Source: Vulcanimicrobiota bacterium (lineage in GTDB: Bacteria; Vulcanimicrobiota; Vulcanimicrobiia; Vulcanimicrobiales; Vulcanimicrobiaceae). From it: a stretch of 6,635 nt of DNA. The position numbers and the translations under genes are program-made. Position 1 is the stretch's first letter, and each line of letters opens with the position of its first letter. The stretch is taken from positions 5,252-11,886 of the forward strand of contig PKWF01000165.1 in assembly GCA_003133185.1 (NCBI GenBank). Reading direction: 5' to 3'. This document shows, in pieces, positions 1 to 5,630 of the stretch. The notes beneath the pieces were generated by a model. That model was not told the DNA's origin and ran no database searches. It saw only the letters and a program-made list of their open reading frames with translations.

Positions 1-4
1 CAAG

Positions 5-57
5 CGACAGGCTCAGGATGACGAGCTCCGCTTAGCATGACACGCCGACTGTCATGC
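5..57. repeat. Palindromic GCTCAGGATGAC-type repeat at the 3' end of liuD
   Basis: The only non-coding sequence at the left edge (1-51) holds the element CGACAGGCTCAGGATGAC at 5-22. It is followed by CTTAGCATGACA (31-42), which forms a perfect 8-bp inverted repeat with TGTCATGC (50-57) around a 7-base loop. The liuD stop codon (complement of 52-54) lies in the right arm. The core GCTCAGGATGAC recurs exactly at 2028-2039 upstream of liuD, so this is one copy of a dispersed intergenic element. It could act as an mRNA 3'-end hairpin for liuD. No U-run follows it on the minus strand, so it is not a standard intrinsic terminator. Confidence 0.6.
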
Positions 58-1995
58 GAGTTCCACCAAGGGCGTGCCGCTGCTAACGATCTGCCCTTCT
101 TTGACGAACAGGGATTTGACGCTCGCGGCGACCGTGGCCTCGATGCGGTGCTCCATCTTCATCGCCTCGAGCACGATGAGAAGCGCATGCTCCTCGACCT
201 TGTCGCCTTCGCGAACTGCGACCTTGACGATCTTTCCCGGCATGGGTGCAGCGACGCGCGCGCCGGCGACGCCGCCGTGGCTATGCCCGGCTGACTCCGC
301 AGATGGCGGTGATGCAAACGAAAAGCACCACGTGCGAGCGTCGAGATGGACGTCAAACGCATCGCCGGCGTACGTTACTGCGCCGGAGATTGCCGTGCCG
401 TCGAACCTGGCCTGCACGCTCTCGCCGCGGCGTCGAGCCTGGAGTTCGCCGGAATACGTACCCGATAAGCGCCATGCCCCCGCAGCGCCAAGTGCATCTG
501 CGACGATTTCGACGACGCTTCCGCCGTGTTGCAAGCGCAGCGGTACTCCGATCTCACCGATGCGCCAGGGTGCGCGACCGTCGACGAGCAGGGCAGCGGC
601 ACAGAGCAAGACCGCTTCGCGTGGTACGGCTTCTGCCGAAAAGAACGATTGGTCGAAGCGTTGATCCAGAAAGCTCGTCGTCGTTTCGCCGGCGCGGAAC
701 GCATCGTCGCGCGCGATCCACAGCAAGAGCGGCAGGTTCGTGCGCACGCCGTCAACGCCGAAATCGAGCAATGCTTGCTCGAGCCGCGCGATCGCAGCGC
801 CGCGATCGCTGCCGGAGACTATTAGCTTTGCGAGCATCGGATCGTAGTAGTGGGTCACTTCGCTACCCGTGGCAACGCCGGCATCGATGCGAATGCCGGG
901 CCCCTCCGGCGGCGACCAGTACGTGAGCGTCCCGGTCGACGGGAGCAGGTCGTTCGCGGGATCCTCAGCGTAGAGCCGGGCTTCGATCGCCCAGCCGCGC
1001 GGCCGGATCTCGTCCTGCGCGAGCGCAAGCGGTTCGCCGGAAGCAATGCGAAGCTGCCATTGCACCAGGTCGATGCCGTACACCAGCTCGGTCACCGGAT
1101 GCTCGACCTGCAGACGCGCGTTCATTTCGAGAAAGTAAAACGCGCCGTCGGAATCGAGCATGAACTCAGCAGTGCCGGCATTGGCGTAGCCGACCGATTC
1201 GGCCGCGCGCACCGCGGCGGCGCCCATCTCCGCGCGCAGGTTGGGCGTCAGCGCTACCGAGGGCGCCTCTTCGATAATCTTCTGATGGCGCCGTTGAATC
1301 GAGCACTCGCGTTCGCCAAAGTGCAGCGTCGTGCCGTGCGCGTCGGCCAGGATTTGGAACTCGATGTGACGCGGGTCGCGAAGGTAGCGCTCGAGCAAAA
1401 TGGCATCGTCGCCAAAGGCCGCGAGCGCTTCGCGCTTCGCCGCTTCGAGCGCTTCGTCAAAGCGTTCGACCGAGTCGACGACGCGCATGCCGCGGCCGCC
1501 GCCGCCCGCGCTCGCTTTGATCAGCAGCGGAAACCCGACTCGCTGCGCCTCCCGCCGTAACGTCGCGAGCGATTGGTCGTCGCCATCATAGCCGGGAACG
1601 GTGGGCACGCCGGAAGCTCGCACGCGCCGCTTCGCTTCAATCTTGCTGCCCATGGCCGCCATCGCTTCGGGCGCCGGTCCGACGAAGATCAGTCCGGCAT
1701 CGCGAACGGCGGCTGCAAACGGCGCGCGCTCGGAGAGAAATCCATATCCCGGGTGGACCGCATCGGCCCTCATGGCGAGCGCCGCCGCGATGATCGCCTC
1801 GGCGTTGAGGTACGATTGCGCCGCGGCCGCCGGACCGACACATCGCGCCTCGTCGACGAACTGCAGGTGATATGCGTTTGTGTCGGCCTCCGAGTAGATG
1901 CCGAGCGGCACGATCGCCATTTCGCGCGCCGCGCGCGCGACGCGCACCGCGATCTCGCCGCGATTGGCGATCAGTAAGCGTGATATCTTGGTCAT
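52..1995 (-). CDS. liuD: 3-methylcrotonyl-CoA carboxylase, biotin-containing alpha subunit
   Basis: This cytoplasmic subunit of 647 aa should carboxylate its own biotin with ATP and bicarbonate, then pass CO2 to the LiuB subunit, which carboxylates 3-methylcrotonyl-CoA in leucine/isovalerate breakdown. Visible in order: biotin-carboxylase N-domain (LLIANRGEIAVRV, residues 7-19; HPGYGFLSE, 81-89); ATP-grasp domain with glycine loop KASAGGGGRGM (160-170), ERECSIQRRHQK (228-239) and catalytic EMNARLQVEHP (290-300); C-domain with EARLYAEDP (338-346); a middle BT-like region (about 455-575); and a C-terminal biotinyl domain with EAMKM (610-614), Lys613 being the biotinylation site. All expected catalytic residues are present and the length is normal. 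Related propionyl- and geranyl-CoA carboxylase alpha subunits look alike; substrate assignment rests on liuC and liuB nearby. The ATG start at 1995 is preceded directly by GAAGG, which lies inside a repeat. Confidence 0.93.
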   Translation of the reverse strand: MTKISRLLIANRGEIAVRVARAAREMAIVPLGIYSEADTNAYHLQFVDEARCVGPAAAAQSYLNAEAIIAAALAMRADAVHPGYGFLSERAPFAAAVRDAGLIFVGPAPEAMAAMGSKIEAKRRVRASGVPTVPGYDGDDQSLATLRREAQRVGFPLLIKASAGGGGRGMRVVDSVERFDEALEAAKREALAAFGDDAILLERYLRDPRHIEFQILADAHGTTLHFGERECSIQRRHQKIIEEAPSVALTPNLRAEMGAAAVRAAESVGYANAGTAEFMLDSDGAFYFLEMNARLQVEHPVTELVYGIDLVQWQLRIASGEPLALAQDEIRPRGWAIEARLYAEDPANDLLPSTGTLTYWSPPEGPGIRIDAGVATGSEVTHYYDPMLAKLIVSGSDRGAAIARLEQALLDFGVDGVRTNLPLLLWIARDDAFRAGETTTSFLDQRFDQSFFSAEAVPREAVLLCAAALLVDGRAPWRIGEIGVPLRLQHGGSVVEIVADALGAAGAWRLSGTYSGELQARRRGESVQARFDGTAISGAVTYAGDAFDVHLDARTWCFSFASPPSAESAGHSHGGVAGARVAAPMPGKIVKVAVREGDKVEEHALLIVLEAMKMEHRIEATVAASVKSLFVKEGQIVSSGTPLVELA

Positions 1996-2040
1996 CCTTC
2001 GTGCTTCGACAAGCTCAGCATGACATAGCTCAGGATGACA
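1991..2040. repeat. Palindromic GTCAT/ATGAC repeat covering the liuD start codon
   Basis: The 69-base liuC-liuD spacer (1996-2064) is mostly this element. CGACAAGCTCAGCATGAC (2007-2024) is followed closely by GCTCAGGATGAC (2028-2039). GTCAT at 1991-1995 pairs with ATGAC at 2020-2024, with an inner CTTCGACAAG symmetry at 2004-2013. The same core occurs at the other end of liuD. The outer arm GTCATCCTTC (1991-2000) read on the minus strand gives GAAGGATGAC, that is, the purine-rich stretch, start codon and beginning of codon two of liuD. The rest of the spacer (2041-2064) shows nothing recognisable. Confidence 0.65.
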
Positions 2041-2064
2041 CCGGAAGGGCGAAGCTGGGAGTGT

Positions 2065-2895
2065 TCAGACTGACGGGTCCTCGCGCTCTAGATCTTTTAC
2101 AAACGACGCCTGCCGGCGTTCGAGGAAGGCTCGTAACCCTTCTTGGCCTTCGGTGCCGATGCGCTGCTGCGCGATCGCGCGCGCGGTTATCGCGCGGGAG
2201 TCGTCGTAATCGTTGTCGACCACGCGGCGGATCAGCAGTTTCGCGGCGCGCACGGCCGCGGGCCCCGCCGTGAAGAGTTCTTCCAGGCAATGCTCGACCG
2301 CGGCGCCGAGCTCGACCGCAGGCACGACCTCGTGCACGAGACCGATGTGTTTGGCTCGCCGTGCGTCGAAGCGTTCTCCCGTCAGAAAGAGCGCTCGCGC
2401 GTGCGATGCGCCGATCTTCGCGAGAACGAACGGAGAGATCACCGCCGGAATGATGCCGAGCTTGACTTCGGTGAATCCGAAGACCGCGTCGTCTGCCGCG
2501 ATGGCGATGTCGCAGACGGCCGCGAGGCCGGCGCCTCCCCCGAGCGCGGCGCCGTGGATTTGGCCGATCACCGGCTTGGGACAGTTATCGATTGTGCGAA
2601 ACATGTCGCTCATGCGTTCGGCGTCGGCGACGTTGGCGTCGAAGCTCAACTCGAGCGACTCGCGCATCCAGCCGATATCGGCGCCCCCACAAAAGACCTT
2701 GCCCTCGCCGGCCAGCACGACCGCGCGCACATCGTCGGCGGCCGTAATCCGCGCAAAAACGTCGTGCAGTTGCTCGATTGTCTGGGCATTGAAGGCGTTG
2801 CGGGCCTCCGGCCGTGCCAGGGTGACGCGGGCTATGCCCTCAGAGACGACGAGGCGAATGCTCTCGGCCATGGGCGCCGGGGTTCGAGGCGTCAT
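2065..2895 (-). CDS. liuC: Methylglutaconyl-CoA hydratase (enoyl-CoA hydratase/isomerase family)
   Basis: This 276-aa cytoplasmic crotonase-fold protein should hydrate 3-methylglutaconyl-CoA, the product of LiuB/LiuD, to HMG-CoA. Residues about 20-70 carry the N-terminal crotonase strands. The first oxyanion-hole segment is FCGGADIGWM (68-77) and the second is HGAALGGGAGLAAVCD (114-129). Glu143 in FGFTEVKLG (139-147) matches the conserved catalytic Glu164 of rat enoyl-CoA hydratase. The position of rat Glu144 is Gly here, as I recall for bacterial LiuC-type enzymes. IIPAVISPFV and LTGERFDARRAKHIGLVHEVVP (two adjoining stretches, from 148) also fit that branch. The start at 2895 is preferred over Met9 because GAGG lies nine bases upstream of it. 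It is followed on the same strand by liuD after 69 bases, so they are probably co-transcribed. A general enoyl-CoA hydratase is the alternative. Confidence 0.87.
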   Translation of the reverse strand: MTPRTPAPMAESIRLVVSEGIARVTLARPEARNAFNAQTIEQLHDVFARITAADDVRAVVLAGEGKVFCGGADIGWMRESLELSFDANVADAERMSDMFRTIDNCPKPVIGQIHGAALGGGAGLAAVCDIAIAADDAVFGFTEVKLGIIPAVISPFVLAKIGASHARALFLTGERFDARRAKHIGLVHEVVPAVELGAAVEHCLEELFTAGPAAVRAAKLLIRRVVDNDYDDSRAITARAIAQQRIGTEGQEGLRAFLERRQASFVKDLEREDPSV

Positions 2896-2904
2896 CCGAG
2901 CGGG

Positions 2905-2908
2905 CCTC
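2905..2908 (-). promoter_or_regulatory. Probable ribosome binding site of liuC
   Basis: On the minus strand GAGG lies nine bases before the ATG at 2895, whereas the internal Met9 codon has only a C/G-rich stretch before it. This supports the longer start. If the -10 element at 2920-2915 is used, this site would sit at the extreme 5' end of the message. Confidence 0.4.
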
Positions 2909-2914
2909 GCGGGC

Positions 2915-2922
2915 GTTATACT
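2915..2922. promoter_or_regulatory. Symmetric -10-like element between divergent liuC and cytochrome b genes
   Basis: The 33-base divergent gap (2896-2928) contains GTTATACT. Read on the plus strand, TATACT (2917-2922) is a good -10 hexamer. It is followed by six bases and then the ATG at 2929, placing the expected transcript start on or next to the start codon. Read on the minus strand, TATAAC (2920-2915) is a second -10 match, with an expected start near 2908 and a leader of about 13 bases for liuC. I see no convincing -35 hexamer for either direction; the plus-strand -35 position would fall inside liuC. This is motif evidence only. Confidence 0.5.
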
Positions 2923-2928
2923 TCAAGG

Positions 2929-3717
2929 ATGAAGGTTGCTGGGCGCCAGGCCATCTATCGCTATCCGCTGCTGACGCGGGCCAGCCACTGGCTTTGGGTG
3001 CTCGCGTTTGTTGTGCTGATCGGAAGCGGTCTCCAAATTTTCAACGCGTCGCCGAACTTGGACGCCTCCGACAAGAGCGACGCGGCACGGCGCGTACTGG
3101 CGATCGGTTCGCCGGCCGACGGCGTTGGAACGACCACCGTCTTCGGTCATACGTTCGTTACCACGGGTTGGCTCGGGTGGACCGACGACGGCATGGGAGA
3201 GAAGAGCGCGCACGCATTTCCGGCGCCGATCATCATTCCAGGCTACCAGGACCTCGCCGGCGGCCGGCGCTGGCACTTGTTTTTTGCGTGGATCGCGGCG
3301 CTCTGCTGGCTGGCTTGGCTGATTTCCAGCGCAATCAAAGGGAACTTGCGCGAGATGGTGCTACGGCCGAGTGACCTGCGCAAGCTTTGGCCAATGCAAG
3401 CCTACTACTTAAAGTTGCGCAAGGAGCCGCCGCCTCACGGCATCTATAATCCCTTACAAAAGGCCGCGTACACGACGGTGCTCTTCGTCCTCGCGCCGCT
3501 CGTCGTGCTTACGGGCCTGGCGCTGTCACCGGGAATCGATGCGATCGCCAATCCGCTCACCGTTGCGTTCGGCGGGCGTCAGTTCGCGCGGTTGTGGCAC
3601 TTCGTCGGCATGGGGCTGCTCGTAGGTTTCTTTATCATTCACACGTTCCAAGTTGCGACGCAGGGCGTCGTTAACCAGATGCGGTCCATGATCAGCGGCT
3701 GGTATCAACCGCAATGA
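2929..3717 (+). CDS. Di-heme cytochrome b membrane subunit (formate dehydrogenase gamma / thiosulfate reductase cytochrome b type)
   Basis: This 262-aa integral membrane protein should carry electrons between the quinone pool and the partner molybdoenzyme encoded next. Four hydrophobic helices are visible at about 18-38, 115-136, 180-200 and 222-246. Candidate heme b ligands are His20 (helix 1), His116 (helix 2), and His224 and His238 (helix 4). The 14-residue spacing of the last two matches the ligand pair in E. coli FdnI. Between helices 1 and 2 is a loop of about 75 residues that includes HAFPAPIIIPGYQDLAGG; a similar loop is, from memory, typical of the cytochromes paired with this kind of molybdoenzyme. 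The reading frame is open far upstream, antisense to liuC, but translation should start at 2929, where cytochrome homology begins and a -10 element stands six bases away. It overlaps the next gene by four bases (ATGA). Confidence 0.85.
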   Translation: MKVAGRQAIYRYPLLTRASHWLWVLAFVVLIGSGLQIFNASPNLDASDKSDAARRVLAIGSPADGVGTTTVFGHTFVTTGWLGWTDDGMGEKSAHAFPAPIIIPGYQDLAGGRRWHLFFAWIAALCWLAWLISSAIKGNLREMVLRPSDLRKLWPMQAYYLKLRKEPPPHGIYNPLQKAAYTTVLFVLAPLVVLTGLALSPGIDAIANPLTVAFGGRQFARLWHFVGMGLLVGFFIIHTFQVATQGVVNQMRSMISGWYQPQ

Positions 3718-4451
3718 GGCGACGGCTTTTTCTCGCCTCGGCTGCGTCGGCGCTCGCGGGTTGCGGGCCGATCGGTTCGGCACTCAACAACAACGACAAC
3801 GTTCGGCGCATCCTCGCGTCGGCTGAGGGACTCAACCACTTTTTGATCGGGACGCGCGGCTTGGCTCGCGAATACCGCGATAACGACGTCGATCGCCACT
3901 TTCGCGTGAATGGATTCGCCACGCCGTCGGACACGCGCTACGCGGATCTCGTTGCACGAAACTTCGCCCCGTATCGTTTGATCGTCGAGGGCGCCGTCGA
4001 GCGTCCCCAAACCTTTTCGCTCGCGCAACTGCAGCGCATGCCGCAACAGACGCAAATCACGCGTCACGATTGCGTCGAAGGCTGGAGCGTAATTGGAAAG
4101 TGGAGTGGCGTGCGGCTCGGAGGATTGCTCGATGTGGTTGGCCTCCGTAACGACGCCCGCTACGTCGTTTTTCGCTGCATGGACAACGACGGTTCGGGCA
4201 ACCTCTACTACGAGAGCCTGGATCTCCATCAGGCTCGCCATCCGCAGGCGCTGCTCGCGCTGCGGCTCAACGACGCGCCCCTCGATCCCGATCACGGTGC
4301 GCCCGTCCGGCTGCGCGTACCGACGCAGCTGGGTTACAAGAGCGCAAAGTGGATCGCCCGAATCGAAGTCGTCGGCAGCTTTGCGACCATCGCCGGAGGA
4401 CACGGCGGCTACTGGGAAGATCAGGGCTACGAATGGTACGCGGGGATTTAA
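3714..4451 (+). CDS. Molybdopterin-dependent oxidoreductase, sulfite-oxidase fold, Tat lipoprotein
   Basis: This 245-aa protein has one sulfite-oxidase/MsrP-type molybdopterin domain (about 75-220) and no C-terminal dimerisation domain. RHDCVEGWS (117-125) contains Cys120, the expected molybdenum ligand; HGAPVRLRVPTQLGYKSAKW (194-213) is the second conserved cofactor region. The N-terminus RRLFLA (3-8) fits the twin-arginine consensus, and LAGC (14-17) is a lipobox. It should therefore fold with cofactor in the cytoplasm, be exported by Tat and be lipid-anchored at Cys17 outside the membrane. The C-terminus GGYWEDQGYEWYAGI (231-245) is, from memory, a signature of proteins paired with this cytochrome b type. 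The pair resembles MsrPQ in logic, but the cytochrome belongs to another family and the substrate is unknown. Translation is coupled to the upstream gene by ATGA; no clear Shine-Dalgarno is seen. Confidence 0.87.
   Translation: MRRRLFLASAASALAGCGPIGSALNNNDNVRRILASAEGLNHFLIGTRGLAREYRDNDVDRHFRVNGFATPSDTRYADLVARNFAPYRLIVEGAVERPQTFSLAQLQRMPQQTQITRHDCVEGWSVIGKWSGVRLGGLLDVVGLRNDARYVVFRCMDNDGSGNLYYESLDLHQARHPQALLALRLNDAPLDPDHGAPVRLRVPTQLGYKSAKWIARIEVVGSFATIAGGHGGYWEDQGYEWYAGI
4423..4426 (+). promoter_or_regulatory. Ribosome binding site deciding the start of the beta-lactamase-fold gene
   Basis: AGGG is six bases before the ATG at 4433, inside the end of the molybdoenzyme gene. This start gives a basic n-region directly followed by a hydrophobic stretch, a normal signal peptide. 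The earlier in-frame ATG at 4349 would add 28 Arg-rich residues that are only a frame shadow of the upstream gene. Confidence 0.5.
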
Positions 4452-5629
4452 GGCGAGCCTGCATCGGGGCATGCGTAGTTTTGCTAGCGTTTACTGCTGC
4501 GAGCCCGGCTGAGCCGTTGGCCTACGGGACGCCGGCCGGAACCTCACTGGACAAACTTCTGCGCGACGTCGTCACCTGGAAGCTCACCCCGAGCATTTCT
4601 TTGGCGATCGTCGAGAACGGCAAGGTCGTGTACGCCGGAGCTCGAGGGAGCGCCAATCTCGAAAAAAACGTGCCGGCAACCGCTCAGACTCGGTACCCGA
4701 TTGGCTCGACCGGCACGCTCTTCTTGGCCGTGGCCGTGATGCAGCTCGTTGCAAAAGGCAAACTCCATCTCGACGACCCAGTGGAACGCTATCTTCCCGC
4801 TCTACCGGACTCGACCGTGACGGTGCGTCAACTGCTCTCGCCGCGAGAGGATGATGTAAACTACGACGTCCTCGGCGAGGACGATGCAAACTACGACGTC
4901 CTCGGCGACGTCATCGAGCGCGTCACGGAAGTACCTCTCGTCACCTACCTGCACGACCACGTCTTTGCGCCGGCCGGAATGGATCACACGTGGTCCGGGG
5001 AACCGCCCGATTGGGCACCGCTCGCGCTGGGGTATTATGAGTGGCGCGATGTCTTTGGCCTAGCTGCGCTGCAGACGGACGCCTGGAACCGCAAGTGCTG
5101 CAGCTTCATCTCGACTGCTACCGACGTAGCGCGGTTCGATAGCGCGCTCCTCCGCGGCACGCTGCTTCCAGCCGCATGGCTACGAGCGATGCAGCCGGCC
5201 TTTCAGTCAACCCGGCAAGCCGGCATGTTGATGATCGGTCGCCAGGGAACGCCCTCGGGCTACGTTGCGGGAAACGCGCTCTTCGTGCATGACCGGTTTG
5301 CAATCGTCGCGCTGGCAAACTGCGCCGGGTTTCCGGCCCAAGCCGTGCTCGATCCCGTGCTGACGCTCTTCTACCCCAGGGCAGTAGCGGCGAATGCGCC
5401 GTCGAGTCGCGCGGCCGCCGTAGATCCAGCAATCGCGGGTCTCTTGCGCCCCTACTTGGCGACGCAGCCTCAAGCGCTTGGGAGCGTTCGAGCGATGACG
5501 TTGCTGAGCTCCTCCGTATCGGAAGGCTTTACCGAGTACCGCTCCTTGGTCGACTTTAGCGGCGGAACGAAGACCGCGTTCCTCGTCGTGGGTCCCGACG
5601 GAAAGGCCGACGGGTTCTGGTTACACTAA
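4433..5629 (+). CDS. Secreted beta-lactamase/DD-peptidase-like protein with lost catalytic motifs (probable pseudoenzyme)
   Basis: A 398-aa protein. Residues 1-26 look like a Sec signal peptide (basic start, hydrophobic 10-23, SPA before Glu27). The class C beta-lactamase-like fold is recognisable from SISLAIVENGKVVYAGARG (54-72), LHLDDPVERYLP (111-122), TVTVRQLL (128-135), YDVLGDVIERVTEVPL (154-169) and VFAPAGMDHT (177-186). The active-site motifs are not intact. SxxK reads STGT (92-95), so Thr replaces the lysine. The Tyr-x-Asn site before YDVLG aligns to Glu-Asp-Asp (149-151). HxG reads RQG (270-272). The usual stretch of several tens of residues between VRQLL and the second motif is nearly absent and replaced by a duplicated 10-residue unit. 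The frame is otherwise open and well formed, so it seems to be maintained. It overlaps the molybdoenzyme gene by 19 bases, implying coupled expression. The C-terminal 70 residues may be a small separate domain. Role unknown; it may bind rather than cleave. Confidence 0.75.
   Translation: MVRGDLRRACIGACVVLLAFTAASPAEPLAYGTPAGTSLDKLLRDVVTWKLTPSISLAIVENGKVVYAGARGSANLEKNVPATAQTRYPIGSTGTLFLAVAVMQLVAKGKLHLDDPVERYLPALPDSTVTVRQLLSPREDDVNYDVLGEDDANYDVLGDVIERVTEVPLVTYLHDHVFAPAGMDHTWSGEPPDWAPLALGYYEWRDVFGLAALQTDAWNRKCCSFISTATDVARFDSALLRGTLLPAAWLRAMQPAFQSTRQAGMLMIGRQGTPSGYVAGNALFVHDRFAIVALANCAGFPAQAVLDPVLTLFYPRAVAANAPSSRAAAVDPAIAGLLRPYLATQPQALGSVRAMTLLSSSVSEGFTEYRSLVDFSGGTKTAFLVVGPDGKADGFWLH
4847..4906 (+). 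repeat. In-frame 30-bp tandem duplication inside the beta-lactamase-fold gene
   Basis: Two adjacent 30-base units, 4847-4876 and 4877-4906, differ at only two positions (T/C at unit positions 6 and 11). They encode EDDVNYDVLG and EDDANYDVLG (residues 139-158). One substitution is silent (GAT/GAC) and the other changes Val to Ala. Both units keep the reading frame. The second unit runs into the conserved family sequence DVIERV, so the first is probably the added copy. Confidence 0.95.
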
Positions 5630-5630
5630 C

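Noticed and set aside
850..1560. Long plus-strand open frame of 236 codons opposite liuD
   Set aside because: It overlaps the biotin-carboxylase domain, whose motifs are unmistakable. Its Arg-rich composition, with no recognisable domain, is typical of an antisense frame in GC-rich DNA.
2143..2928. A 262-residue N-terminal extension of the cytochrome b frame
   Set aside because: It is antisense to the well-supported liuC gene, is rich in Arg/Asp/Gly/Ala as expected of a GC-rich shadow frame, and cytochrome homology begins exactly at the ATG at 2929.
4349..4432. Upstream ATG giving the beta-lactamase-fold protein 28 extra residues
   Set aside because: The extra residues are mostly Arg in a shadow frame of the molybdoenzyme gene and would bury the signal peptide. 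The ATG at 4433 has an AGGG site six bases before it.
3714..4451. Assignment as methionine sulfoxide reductase MsrP
   Set aside because: The fold and Cys motif are shared, but the partner cytochrome is not of the MsrQ family, the protein is shorter and is a lipoprotein. The substrate cannot be named from sequence.
4847..4906. CRISPR-like or regulatory tandem repeat
   Set aside because: There are only two contiguous units with no spacers, lying in frame inside a coding region. It is a coding duplication.
4433..5629. Frameshifted or truncated pseudogene
   Set aside because: The frame is intact from signal peptide to C-terminus, with family motifs in register on both sides of the altered sites, so decay by frameshift is not supported.
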